A stretch of DNA of 64,000 nucleotides from Arachis hypogaea (Eukaryota; Streptophyta; Magnoliopsida; Fabales; Fabaceae). The DNA lies in NCBI RefSeq assembly GCF_003086295.3, contig NC_092051.1, positions 80,670,445 to 80,734,444 on the forward strand, read 5' to 3'. Position numbers and translations under genes: made by a program. This document shows, piece by piece, positions 10,393 to 22,300 of this stretch (positions within the stretch are counted from its first letter, which is position 1; every line of letters begins with the position of its first letter). The notes under the pieces are model-generated. The model was not told where the DNA came from and searched no databases. It saw nothing but the letters and a program-made list of their open reading frames with translations.

Positions 10393-12138
10393 TTGTTCGA
10401 GTTTGGACAACTGACGGTTCATCTTGTTGCTCAGATTAGGTAATTTTCTTTTTGTTTTGTTTTCAAAAATTTTTTAAAAAATTTTTCAAAAATTTCTCCT
10501 TTGTTTTCGAAAAAATCTTAAAATAAAAATGTTTTCAAAAATATATTTTTCTTCAGAATTTTTAAGAATGAATTCTAGTGTTTCATGAAGCATGTTGAAG
10601 CCTGGCTGGCTGTAAAGCCATGTCTGTAGGGAATGTTAGGCGTGTCATGTCTGGATTACATGCTAAAGCTTGGCTGGCTATTAAGCCATGCCTGACCCTT
10701 TGATTGGAGCTTTAGACTAAGAATGCTAGATTCCTGGAATCCATATTAAAAATTTTGGAATCCTTATTTTTCTTTTTCAAAATGATTTTCGAAAAAATTA
10801 AAAGAAAATACAAAAAAAATCATAAAATCATAAAAATCAAAAAAATATTTTTGTGTTTCTTGTTTGAGTCTTGAGTCATGTTATAAGTTTGGTGTCAATT
10901 GCATACTCATCCTGCATTTTTTTCGAAAACTCTCATGCATTCGTAGTGTTCTTTATGATCTTCAAGTTGTTCTTGGTAAGTCTTCTTGTTTGATCTTTGC
11001 ATTTGCATGTTTTGTGTCTTTTCTTGTTTTCCATATGCATTCTTGAATTCTTAGTGTCTAAGCATTAAAGAATTCTAAGTTTGGTGTCTTGCATGTTTTC
11101 TTTGCATTAAAAATTTTTCAAAAATGTGTTCTTGATGTTCATCATGATCTTCATAGTGTTCTTGGTGTTCATCTTGACATTCATAGCATTCTTGCATGCA
11201 TCACATGTTTTGATCTAAAATTCTCATGCATTGCATCATTTTCATGTTTCTCTCTCTCATCATTAAAAATTCAAAAATCAAAAAAATATCTTTCCCTTTT
11301 TCTCTCATCAAATTCGAAAATTGAGTTGACTTTTTCAAAAATTTTTAAAAATTAAGTTGTTTCTTATGAGTCAAATCAAATTTTCAATTTGAAAATTTTA
11401 TCTTTTTCAAAATATTTTTCAAAAATCAAATCTTTTTCAAATTTCTTAGTTATTTTTGAAAATTCCAAAAATATTTTTCAAAAATATTTTTCTTATTTTT
11501 ATATCATATTTTCGAAAATAACATCATCAATTAATGTTTTGATTCAAAAATTTCAAGTTTGTTACTTGCTTGTTAAGAAAGATTCAAACTTTGAGTCCTA
11601 GAATCATATCTTGTGATTTCTTGTGAATCAAGTCATTAATTGTGATTTTAAAAATCAAATCTTTTTCAAAAACTAATTTCTATCATATCTTTTTAAAAAT
11701 ATCTTCTCATCATATCTTTTTCAAAAATTTGATTTCAAAATATCTTTTCTAACTTCTTAACTTCTTATCTTTTCAAAATTGATTTTCAAAATTAGTTTCA
11801 ACTAACTAACTAACTTTTGGTTTGTTTCTTATCCTTTTCAAAACTACTTAACTAACTCCCTCTCTCTCTAATTTTTGAAAATATCTTCCCTCTTTTTTCA
11901 AAATTTCTTTTTAATTAACTAATTATTTTAAATTTTTATTTTAATTTTCGAAAAATTACTAACCTTTTTCAAAAACTATTTTTGAAAATCACTAACTCTT
12001 TATTCAAAAATAATTTTCGAAAATTCTCTTCTCTCTTATCTCCTTCTATTTGTTTATTCATCTACTAACATCTCTCCCTCACTCACAAAAAAAAGGATCT
12101 CTATTATTATTATTTTTCTGTGCCCTCTTCTTTGTCAT
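10393..12138 (+). other. B1 leader
   Basis: Untranslated, AT-rich. It holds two small hairpins (10607-10620 TGGCTGTAAAGCCA and 10675-10688 TGGCTATTAAGCCA), the motif AAGTTTGGTGT near 10887 and 11078, and long T/A tracts with repeated TTTTTCAAAA. Open frames here are low complexity and not supported as genes. Confidence 0.7.
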
Positions 12139-12252
12139 ATGAGCAGGAGCAAGGACAAAAATATTCTTGTTGAAGCAGATCCAGAACCTGAAAGGACTCT
12201 GAAGAGGAAACTAAGAGAAGCTGAATTACAACAAACCAGCAAGCACCTGTAA
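12139..12252 (+). CDS. Short upstream ORF before B1 gag (37 codons)
   Basis: ATG at 12139 opens MSRSKDKNILVEADPEPERT and ends in TAA at 12250. It is in the same frame as the gag ATG at 12277. B2 has the same ORF (47536-47649) with its TAA at the same codon. It is either a genuine upstream ORF or the N-terminus of an older, longer gag cut by an inherited stop. Charged, no known domain. Confidence 0.5.
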   Translation: MSRSKDKNILVEADPEPERTLKRKLREAELQQTSKHL

Positions 12253-12276
12253 GAAATTATCAAACAGGAAAAGAAG

Positions 12277-14466
12277 ATGGCAGCTGAAAATAATAATAAT
12301 GCAAGGAGAATGCTTGGTGACTTTACTGCACCTAATTCCAATTTACATGGAAGAAGCATCTCCATTCATGCCATTGGAGCAAACAATTTTGAGCTGAAAC
12401 CTCAGCTAGTTTCTCTAATGCAGCAGAACTGCAAGTTTCATTGACTTCCATCCGAAGATCCTTTTCAGTTCTTAACTGAATTCTTGCAGATCTGTGATAC
12501 TGTAAAGACTAATGGAGTAGATCCTGAAGTCTACAGGCTCATGCTTTTCCCTTTTGCTGTAAGAGACAGAGCTAGAATCTGGTTGGACTCTCAACCTAGA
12601 GATAGCCTGAACTCTTGGGATAAGCTGGTCACGGCTTTCTTAGCCAAGTTCTTTCCTCCTCAAAAGCTGAGCAAGCTTAAAGTGGATTTTCAAACCTTCA
12701 AACAAAAAGATGGTGAATCCCTCTATGAAGCTTGGGAAAGATACAAACAGTTGACCAAAAAGTGTCCTTCTGACATGCTCTCAGAATGGACCATCCTGGA
12801 TATATTCTATGATGGTTTATCTGAGCTATCAAAGATGTCATTGGATACTTCTGCAGGTGGATCCATTCACCTAAAGAAAACGCTTGCATAAGCTCAAGAA
12901 CTCATTGACATGGTTGCTAATAACCAGTTCATGTACACTTCTGAGAGGAATCCTGTGAATAATGGGACGCCTATGAAGAAGGGAGTTCTTGAAATTGATA
13001 CTCTGAATGCCATATTGGCTCAGAACAAAATACTGACTCAGCAAGTCAATATGATTTCTCAGAGTCTGAATGGAATGCAAGCTGCATCCAACAGTACTCA
13101 AGAGGCATCTTCTGAAGAAGAAGCCTATAATCCTGAGAACCCTGCAATAGCAGAGGTGAATTACTTAGGTGAACCTTATGGAAACACCTATAACTCATCA
13201 TAGAGAAATCATGCAAATTTCTCATGGAAGGATCAAAAGCCTCAACAAGGCTTTAATAATGGTGGAAGAAACAGGTTTAGCAATAGCAAGCCTTTTCCAT
13301 CATCCACTCAGCAACAGACAGAGAATTCTGAGCAGAACCCATCTAGCTTAGCAAACTTAGTCTCTGATCTATCTAAGGCCACTGTGAGTTTCATGAATGA
13401 AACAAGGTCTTCCATTAGAAATTTGGAAGCACAAGTGGGCGAGTTGAGTAAAAGGATCACTGAAATCCCTCCTAGCAGTCTCCCAAGCAATACAAAAGAA
13501 AATCCAAAAGGAGAGTGCAAGGCCATTGACATAACCAAAATGGCCGAACCCAATGAGGGAGAGGAGGACGTGAATCCCAAGGAGGAAGACCTCCTGGGAC
13601 GTCCAGTGATCAATAAGGAGCTTCCCTCTGAGGAACCAAAGGACTCTGAGGCTCATCTAGAGACCATAGAGATTCCATTGAACCTCCTTATGCCATTCAT
13701 GAGCTCTGATGAGTGTTCCTCTTCTGAAGAGAATGAGGATGTTACTGAAGAGCAAGATGCCAAGTTCCTTGGTGCAATCATGAAGCTAAATGCCAAATTA
13801 TTTGGCATTGATACTTGGGAAGATGAACCTCCCTTGTTCACCAATGAACTAAGTGCTCTGGATCAACTGACATTGCCTCAGAAGAAACAGGATCCTGGAA
13901 AGTTCATAATACCTTGTACCATAGGCACCATGATCTTTAAGGCTCTGTGTGACCTTGGTTCAGGAATAAACCTCATGCCACTCTCTGTAATAGAGAAACT
14001 GGGAATCTATGGGGTGCAAGCTGCTAAAATCTCATTAGAGATGACAGACAATTCAAGAAAACAGGCTTATGGACAAGTAGAGGACGTGCTAGTAAAGGTT
14101 GAAGGCCTTTACATCCCTGCTGATTTTATAGTCCTAGATACTGGAAAGGAAGAGGATTAATCCATCATCCTAGGAAGACCTTTCCTAGCCACAACAAGAG
14201 CTGTGATTGATGTGGACAGAGGAGAATTAATCCTTCAATTGAATGAGGACAACCTTGTGTTTACAACTCAAGGATCTCTCTCTACATCCATGGAGAGGAA
14301 GCACAAAAAGCTTCTCTCAAAGTAGAGTCAAACAAAGCCCCCACAGTCAAACTCAAAGTTTGGTGTTGGGAGGCCACAACCAAACTCTAAGTTTTATGTT
14401 GAACCCCCATATCCAAACTCTAAGTTTGGTGTTGGAGAGTCTCAACAATGCTCTGAACATCTGTGA
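12277..14466 (+). pseudogene. gag: B1 gag-protease polyprotein, with stops
   Basis: Starts MAAENNNNARRMLGDF. Gag domain at about 12520-12870 (VYRLMLFPFAVRDRARIW, FFPPQKLSKLK, ESLYEAWERYKQLTKKCP). Athila-like linker at about 13150-13250 (EVNYLGEPYGNTYNSS...NFSWKD), but without the CCHC knuckle usual in that area. Acidic stretch 13500-13780. Aspartic protease at 13905-14230 with the catalytic motif DLGSG at 13951 and a second strand motif ILGRPFLA. The C-terminus has tandem SKFGV-type repeats made by the DNA motif AAGTTTGGTGT. Stops: TGA near 12442, TAA at 12888, TAG at 13201, TAA at 14158 and TAG at 14323. No RT follows. Confidence 0.9.
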
Positions 14467-14502
14467 GGCTCCATGAGAGCCCACTGTCAAGCTATTGACA
14501 TT

Positions 14503-14531
14503 AAAGAAGCGCTTGTTAGGAGGCAACCCAA
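14503..14531 (+). other. Conserved post-ORF stem-loop motif, B1
   Basis: AAAGAAGCGCTTGTTAGGAG followed by GCAACCCA. The form in B2 and A2 (GGGAGGCAACCC) is a short stem-loop; here one G-to-A change weakens the stem. It lies 37 bases after the gag-protease stop. Confidence 0.7.
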
Positions 14532-14667
14532 TTTTTATCTAACTATCTTTTTCTTAGTTATATGTCTTTATAGGTTCATGATCATGTGGAGTCACAAAGT
14601 AAATATAAAAAAATTGAAAATGGAATCAAAAACAGCAAAAGAAAAATCACACCCTGGAGGAAGCATG

Positions 14668-14850
14668 TGCCTGGCGTTCAACGCCAGAACAGAGCATGGT
14701 TTTGGCGCTGAACGCCCAAAATGGGCAGTATCTGGGCACTGAACGCCCAGAACAAGCATGGTTCTGGCGTTCAACGCCGGAAATGGCCAGAAAATGGGCG
14801 TTGAATGCCCAAAATGGGCACCAACCTGGCGCTGAACGCCCAGAGTTGTG
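14668..14850. repeat. Array of GGCGTT/AACGCC modules, B1 spacer
   Basis: Six or more imperfect palindromes of type GGCG(T/C)T(C/G)AACGCC spaced about 25-45 bases (for example 14672, 14704, 14735, 14766, 14798, 14828), separated by short connectors such as CAGAA and CAAAATGGG. A second small repeat follows at 14906-14987: three copies of a CTCAGGATCTGTGGACCCCA-type unit. Confidence 0.85.
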
Positions 14851-14987
14851 TGCAAGGGCATTTTACGTGCCTAATTTGGTGCAAGGTTGTAATTCCTTGA
14901 ACACCTCAGGATCTGTGGACCCCACAGGATCATCTCAGGATCTGTGGACCCCACAGAATCATCTCAGGATCTGTGGACCCCACAGGA

Positions 14988-15362
14988 TCTCCACCTACCT
15001 CCACTCACTTCTTCTCATCCCTTACCACTCTCTTTCACACAATCCCATAAACACTCTTCCCCAAAAACCCTTCACCAATCACCTTAATCTCTCTTCCCCA
15101 TCACCTCTTCACCACTCACATCCATCCACTCTTCCCCATAAACCTACCTCATAAACTCCACCTACCTTCAAAATTCAAAACCAATTTCCCACCCAAACCC
15201 ACCCTAAATGGCCGAACCTTAACCCCCCTCCCTCCCCTATATATAGCCCTCCATTCTTCCTCATTTCCACACAACACAACCCTCTCCTCTCTACTTGGCC
15301 GAAACACACTTCACCCCTCTTCTCCATATTTTCTTCTTCTTCTTCCTCTATTCTTTCTTTTA
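14988..15362 (+). other. C/T-rich spacer before B1 ORF3
   Basis: No gene. Pyrimidine-rich sequence with many CCAC, CTTCTC and TTCTTC runs, probably the untranslated 5' part of the ORF3 region. Open frames here are low complexity. Confidence 0.6.
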
Positions 15363-15397
15363 TTGCTCGAGGGCGAGCAATATTCTAAGTTTGGTGT
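15363..15397 (+). promoter_or_regulatory. Hairpin plus AAGTTTGGTGT module before B1 ORF3
   Basis: Hairpin TTGCTCG-AGGG-CGAGCAA (15363-15380) followed by AAGTTTGGTGT (15387-15397), 39 bases before the ORF3 ATG. Compared with the usual stem TTGCTTG/CAAGCAA, this copy has both partners of one base pair changed (T-A to C-G). The same composite lies directly before the 3' LTR (17521-17555). Confidence 0.75.
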
Positions 15398-15435
15398 GGT
15401 AAAAGCATAAGCTTTTTGTTTTTCCATTACCATTG

Positions 15436-16552
15436 ATGGCACCTAAGACCGGAGAATCCTCTAGAAAGGGGAAAGGGAAGACAAAAGCTTCTACCTCCGA
15501 GTCATGGGAGATGGAAAGGTTCATCTCCAAAGCCCATCAAGACCACTTCTATGATGTTGTGGCTAAGAAGAAGGTGATCCCCGAGGTCCCCTTCAAACTC
15601 AAAAGAAATGAGTATCCGGAGATCCGACATGAAATTCAAAAAAGAGGTTGGGAAGTTCTAACAAATCCCATCCAACAAGTCGGCATCCTAATGGTTCAAG
15701 AGTTCTATGCCAATGCATGGATCACCAAGAACCATGATCAAAGTAAGAACCCGGATCCAAAGAACTACGTTACAATGGTTCGGGGGAAATACTTAGATTT
15801 TAGTCCGGAGAATGTGAGGTTGGCGTTTAACTTGCCCATGATGCAAGGAGATGAACGCCCATACACTAGAAGGGTCAACTTTAATCAAAGGTTGGACCAA
15901 GTCCTTATGGACATATGTGTGGAAGGAGCTCAATGGAAGATTGACTCCAAAGGCAAGCCGGTTCAACTAAGAAGATTGGACCTTAAGCCTGTGGCTAGAG
16001 GATGGTTGGAGTTCATCCAATGCTCAATCATTCCCACTAGCAACCGATCTGAAGTTACTGTGGATCGGGCCATCATGATTCATAGCATCATGATTGGAGA
16101 GGAAATAGAAGTTCATGAAGTCATCTCTAATGAACTCTACAAAATAGCCGAAAAGTCATCCCATGGCAAGGCTAGCTTTTCCTCATCTTATCTGCCATCT
16201 ATGTTACTCAGCTGGAGCTTTCATAGAAGGAGACATTCCTATTAAGGAAGAGAAGTCCATCACTAAGAAAAAGATGGAACAAGCAAGAGAGCCCATTTAT
16301 GGAGCTCAAGAGGCGCAGGAAGCTCATCACCATGAGATCCCGGAGATGCCCCAAATGCATTTTCCTCCATAAAACTATTGGGAGCAAATCAACACCTCCC
16401 TAGGAGAATTAAGTGTCAACATGGGACAATTAAGGGTGGAACATCAAGAGCACTCCATCATGCTCCATGAAATAAGAGAAGATCAAAAAGCAATGAGGGA
16501 GGAGCAACAAAGACAAGGAAGAGACATAGAATCCATCACCTCTCTTAAATGA
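15436..16552 (+). pseudogene. B1 ORF3 (plant transposon protein-like ORF in env position), frameshifted
   Basis: ATG at 15436 opens MAPKTGESSRKGKGKTKAST, basic and serine/lysine-rich, then a globular region with motifs VIPEVPFKL, YPEIRHEIQKRGWEVL, QEFYANAW, LDLKPVARGWLEFI and PTSNRSEVT that matches ORF3 of A1 and A2. An extra base near 16162 shifts the frame, which continues as MARLAFPHLICHLCYSAG to about 16370, where TAA interrupts, then a coiled-coil-like tail rich in E and Q. The true C-terminus is missing: compared with B2, about 190 bp after 16529 are deleted. The domain is widely annotated in plant retroelements as 'putative plant transposon protein'; its function is unknown. It lacks a signal peptide or membrane segment that would suggest an envelope. 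Confidence 0.8.
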
Positions 16553-17520
16553 AAAATGTTTTAATTCAAAAGAACAAGAAGTACATGAGTTTCGAATTTA
16601 TCCTTGAACTTATTTTAATTATATTGATGTGGTGACAATACTTCTTGTTTTCTGAATGTATGCTTGAACAGTGCATATGTCTTTTGAAGTTGTTGTTCAT
16701 GAATGTTAAATATGTTGGCTCTTGAAAGAATGATGACTAGGAGACATGTTATTTGATAATCTGAAAAATCATAAGAAATTGATTCTTGAAGCAAGAAAAA
16801 GCAGCAAAGAACAAAGCTTGCAGAAAAAAAAAAAGAGAAAATATAGGCGAAAAAAAAATATAGAAAGAAAAAGAAAAAGCAATCAGAAAAAGCCAAAAGC
16901 TCTTAAAACCAAGAGGCAAGAGCAAAAAGCCAATAACCCTTAAAACCAAAAGGCAAGGGCAAATAAAAAGGATCCCAAGGCTTTGAGCATCAGTGGATAG
17001 GAGGGCCTACAGGAATAAAATCCTGGTCTAAGCGGCTAAACCAAGTTGTCCCTAACCATGTGCTTGTGGCGTGTAGGTGTCAAGTGAAAACTTGAGACTG
17101 AGCGGTTAAAGTCAAGGTCCAAAGCAAAACAAGAGTGTGCTTAAGAACCTTGGACACCTCTAATTGGGGACTTTAGCAAAGCTGAGTCACAATCTGAAAA
17201 GGTTCACCCAATTATGTGTCTGTGGCATTTATGTATCCGGTGGTAATACTGGAAAACAAAGTGCTTAGGGCCACGGCCAAGACTCATAAAATAGCTGTGT
17301 TCAAGAATTATCATACTGAACTAGGAGAATCAATAACACTATCTGAACTCTGAGTTCCTATAGATGCCAATCATTCTGAACTTCAATGGATAAAGTGAGA
17401 TGCCAAAACTATTCAAGAGGCAAAAAGCTACAAGTCCCGCTCATCTGATTGAAGCTATGTTTCATTGATAGTTTGAAATTTATAGTATATTCTCTTCTTT
17501 TTATCCTATTTGAATTTCAG
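16553..17520 (+). other. B1 3' noncoding region
   Basis: No gene. Contains a purine-rich tract (about 16780-16930), then sequence nearly identical in all four A and B elements, with landmarks GGATCCCAAGGCTTTGAGCA, CTAAGCGGCTAAACCAAG and GTCCCGCTCATC. It includes a CAAGTGAAAACTTG hairpin near 17082. Confidence 0.75.
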
Positions 17521-17557
17521 TTGCTTGGGGACAAGCAACAATTTAAGTTTGGTGTTG
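17521..17557 (+). promoter_or_regulatory. B1 hairpin plus AAGTTTGGTGTTG, plus-strand primer region at the 3' LTR
   Basis: Hairpin TTGCTTGGGGACAAGCAA (17521-17538), then AAGTTTGGTGTTG (17545-17557) directly against the LTR start at 17558. This is where a polypurine tract is expected, though the motif is only partly purine. Confidence 0.7.
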
Positions 17558-19308
17558 TGATGAGCGGATAATTTATACGCTTTTTGGCATTGTTTTTAGT
17601 ATGTTTTTAGTAGAATCTAGTTACTTTTAGGGATGTTTTCATTAGATTTTATGTTAAATTCACATTTCTGGACTTTACTATGAGTTTGTGTGTTTTTCTG
17701 TGATTTCAGGTATTTTCTGGCTGAAATTGAGGGACTTGAGCAAAAATCAGATTCAGAGGTTGAAGAAGGACTGCTGATGCTGTTGGATTCTGACCTCCCT
17801 GCACTCAAAGTGGATTTTCTGGAGCTACAGAACTCAAAATGGCGCGCTTCCAATTGCATTGGAAAGTGGACATCCAGGGCTTTCCAGCAATGGATAATAG
17901 TCCATACTTTGCCCAAGTTTAGATGACGCAAACTGGCGTTCAACGCCAGCTCTCTGCCCAATTCTGGAGTTCAGTGCCAGAAAGGGATCAAAAACCAGAG
18001 TTGAACGCCAGAAATGGATCAAAACCTGGCATTCAACTCCATAAATGGTCTCTGCACGTGGAAAGTTAAAGCTCAGCCCAAGCACACACCAAGTGGGCCC
18101 CGGAAGTGGATTTATGCATCAATTACTTACTTCTGCAAACCCTAGTAGCTAGTTTATTATAAATAGGACCTTTTACTATTGTATTAGAGATCTTTTGATC
18201 ATCTTAGGATCTTAGGATCATCTTTGGACACCGGGTTCTTAGATCAGAAATGGCTGGCCATTCGGCCATGCCTAGACCTTTCACTTATGTATTTTCAACG
18301 GTAGAGTTTCTACACTCCATAGATTAAGGTGTGGAGCTCTGCTGTTCCTCAAAGATTAATGCAAAGTACTACTATTTTCTATTTAATTCATCTTATTTTC
18401 GTTCTAAGATATTCATTCGCTCTTCAACCTGAATGTAATGAACGTGACGATCATCATCATTCCCTATGAACGCGTGCTTGACAACCACTTCCGTTCTACC
18501 TTCGACTGAATGAGTATCTCTTAGATCTCTTAATCAGAATCTTCGTGGTGTAAGCTAGAATGATGGTGGCATTCATGAGAATCTAGAAAGTCTAAACCTT
18601 GTCTGTGGTATTCCGAGTAGGATTCAATGATTGAATGACTGTGACGAGCTTCAAACTCGCGATTGCCGGGCGTAGTGACAGATGCAAAAGGATAGTAAAT
18701 CCTATTCCAACATGATCGAGAACCGACAGATGAATAGCCGTGCCGTGACAGGGTGCGTTGACCATTTTCACTGAGAGGATAGGATAAAACCATTGACAAG
18801 GGTGATGCCTCCAGACGATTAGCCGTGCCATGACAGGGCATTTGGATCATTTTCCCGAGAGAAGACCGAAAGTAGCCATTGACAGTGGTGATGTATCACA
18901 TAAAGCCAGCCATGGAAAGGAGTAAGACTGATTGGATGAAGATAGCAGGAAAGCAGAGGTTCAGAGGAACGAAAGCATCTCTATTCGCTTATCTGAAATT
19001 CTCACCAATGATTTACATAAGTATTTCTATCCCTATTTTATTAATTATTTTCGAAAACCCCATTACTATTTTATATCCGCCTGACTGAGATTTACAAGGT
19101 GACCATAGCTTGCTTCATACCAACAATCTCCATGGGATTCGACCCTTACTCACGTAAGGTATTACTTGGACGACCCAGTGCACTTGCTGGTTAGTTGTGC
19201 GAAGTTGTGAACCATGGTATTGGCATCATGTTTTTGGCGCCATTACCAGGGAAAGAAAGAGCGATTAATTTTACATAATCAAAGTGTAATCACAATTTCT
19301 GCGCACCA
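17558..19308 (+). repeat. B1 3' LTR (1751 bp)
   Basis: Collinear with the 5' LTR at 8619-10368 apart from scattered substitutions, including the fossil primer site (19235-19252). Ends GCGCACCA at 19308; A1 sequence resumes with the target duplication GACAG. Confidence 0.94.
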
Positions 19309-22300
19309 GACAGTAAGAGCCCAGAGAGGAATGATTCTGGCGTTCAAATGCCAGAAATGGGTAAGAAAGTGGCGTTAAACGCCCCAGGGATGGCCAGTTC
19401 TGGCGTCCAAATGCCAGAAAAGAGTGGAAATGTGGTGTTAAACGCCCATGCAACACCCAATTCTGGCATTCAAACGCTAATAAGGGATCAGACACCTGCA
19501 AGTGCTGATAACAACCCCCTTAAGCAGGTTTCTCCAACCACTTTTGTAGGAAATAAACCTGCAGCAAATAAGGTTGAAAAATACAAAGCCAAGATGCCTT
19601 ATCCTCAGAAACTCCGCCAAGCAGAACAGGATAAATAATTTGCCCGCTTTGCAGACTATCTCAGGACTCTTGAAATAAATATCCCGTTTGCAGAGGCACT
19701 TGAGCAAATACCTTCTTACGCTAAGTTCATGAAAGAGATCTTAAGTCATAAGAAGGATTGGATAGAAATCGAAAAAGTTTTCCTCACTGAAGAATGCAGT
19801 GCAGTCATTCTGAAAAGCTTACCAGAGAAGCTTAAAGATCCCAGAACCTTTATGATACCATGCACATTAGAAGGTGCTTGTACTAAGACAGCTCTATGTG
19901 ATCTTGGGGCAAGTATCAACCTAATACCTGCATCCACTATCAAAAAGCTTGGTTTGACTGATGAGTTTAAACCAACCCGGATATGTCTCTAACTTGCTGA
20001 TGGCTCCATTAAAATCCCATCAGGCATAATTGAGGACATGATTGTCAAGGTTGGGCCATTTGCCTTTCCTACTGAGTTTGTAGTACTAGAAATAGAGGAG
20101 TACAAGAGTGCAACTCTCATTCTAGGAAGACCTTTCCTAGCAACAGGACGAACCCTCATTGACATCCAAAGAGGGGAGATAACCCTGAGAGTCAATGAGG
20201 ATGAGTTTAAGTTGAATGCTGTCAAAGCTATGCAGCATCCAGACACACTAAAAGATTGCCTGAGCGCTGACATCATTGAATCTCTGGTAGAAGAGGTCAA
20301 TATAACTGAGAGTCTCGAATCAGAGCTAGAGGACATTTTTAAAGATGTTCAGCCTGATCTGGAGGAACCAGAGAAACCAGAAGAACCTCTGAAAGTTCCT
20401 CAGGAAGAGGAGAAGCCTCCTAAACCCGAGCTCAAACCACTACCACCATCTCTGAAATATGTATTTCTGGGGAAAGATGACACCTTTCCTATGATCATAA
20501 GCTCTGCTTTAGAGACAAGAGAAGAGAAAGCACTACTTCAGGTGCTAAGGACACACAAGACAGCTCTTGGGTGGTCCATAAGTGATCTTAAGGGCATTAG
20601 CCCAGCCAGATGCATGCACAAGATCCTATTAGAGGATGATGCTAAGCCAGTGGTTCAACCACAGAGGTGGCTGAATCCAGCCATGAAGGAGGTGGTGTAG
20701 AAAGAGGTTACTAAGTTACTAGAGGTTGGGATTATTTATCCTATTTCTGATAGCCCCTAGGTGAGCCATTTCCAAGTTATCCCCAAGAAGGGAGGCATGA
20801 CAGTAGTTCATAATGAAAAAAATGAACTGGTTCCTACAAGAATAGTTACAGGGTGGCGTATGTGTATTGACTATAGAAGACTCAATACTGCCACCAGAAA
20901 GGATCATTTTCCTTTACCATTCATAGACTAGATGCTAGAGAGACTAGCAGGTCATGAATACTACTGCTTTTTGGATGGCTATTCAGGTTACAACCAAATT
21001 GCAGTAGATCCTCAGGATCAAAAGAAAACAGCATTCACATGTCCTTCTGGAGTATCTGCTTACAGAAGGATGCCATTTGGTCTGTGCAATGCACCTGCAA
21101 CTTTTCAGAGGTGCATGCTCTCTATCTTCTCTGATATGGTAGAGAAATTTCTGAAAGTCTTCATGGATGACTTCTCAATATTTGGAGACTCTTTCAGCTC
21201 CTGCCTTGACCATCTATCATTTGTTCTGAAAAGGTGCCAAGAGACTAACCTAGTGTTAAACTGGGAGAAATGTCACTTTATCGTGACTGAAGGAATTGTC
21301 CTTGGGCACAAAATTTTGAACAAGGGAATAGAGGTGGATCAAGCTAAGGTAGAGGTAATTGAAAAATTACCACCACCTGCCAATGTTAAGGCAATCAGAA
21401 GCTTTCTGGGGCATACAGGATTCTATAGGAGGTTTATAAAGTATTTTTCAAAAATTGCAGAACCTCTGAGCAATCTACTAGCTGTTGATATGCCATTTGT
21501 CTTTGATACTGAGTGTCTGCAGGCGTTTGAAACTCTGAAAGCTAAGTTGGTCACAGTACCAGTCATTTATGCACCAGACTGGACACTATCATTCGAACTA
21601 ATGTGTGATGCCAGTGACCATGCCATTGGTGCAGTGTTGGAACAGAGGCATAACAAACTTCTGCACATCATTTACTATGCTAGCCGTGTTTTGAATGATG
21701 CACAGAAGAATTACACAACCACAGAAAAAGAGTTGCTTACCGTGGTTTATGCCATTGACAAGTTCAGATCTTATTTAGTGGGATCAAAAGTGATTGTGTA
21801 CACTGACCATGCTGCTCTAAAATATCTCCTCACAAAGCAGGATTCAAAACCCAGACTCATAAGATGGGTGTTGCTTCTGCAAGAGTTTGATATAGAAATA
21901 AGAGACAGAAAAGGGACAGAGAACCAAGTAGCAGATCACCTGTCCCAGATAGAACCAGTAGAAGGGGCGTCCCTCCCTCCTACTGAGATCTCTGAAACCT
22001 TTCCGGATGAGCAACTCTTTGCCATTCAGGAATTACCATGGTTTGTAGACATTGCAAACTATAAAGCTGTGAGATTCATACCCAAAGAGTATAGTAAGCA
22101 ACAAATGAAAAAATTGATTTCTGATGCAAAGTACTATTTGTGAGATGAACCATATCTCTTTAAGAGGTGTGCAGACATAGTAATCCGCAGATGTGTGCCT
22201 AGAGAAGAGGCACAAAAGATCCTATGGCATTGCCATGGATCACAATATGGAGGACATTTTGGAGGTGAGCGAACAGCCACCAAGGTTCTCCAATATGGTT

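Larger units (their letters stand above)
8619..19308 (+). mobile_element. B1: non-autonomous gag-protease retroelement nested in A1
   Basis: Two LTRs (8619-10368 and 17558-19308) flanked by GACTG (8614-8618) and GACAG (19309-19313), a 5-bp target duplication with one mismatch; the uninterrupted A2 sequence at 54711-54715 has GACAG. Interior of 7189 bp: tRNA-Asp primer site, leader with twin hairpins, short upstream ORF, gag-protease, spacer with palindromic modules, ORF3, 3' noncoding region. No RT, RNase H or integrase is present between 14466 and 15436, where pol should be. B2 has the same layout, so the absence is a family trait. Confidence 0.93.

Noticed and set aside
14668..14850. Regularly spaced palindromes considered as a CRISPR-like array
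   Set aside because: Plant nuclear retroelement context, modules are degenerate, spacing is uneven and the connectors are related to one another, so not spacers.
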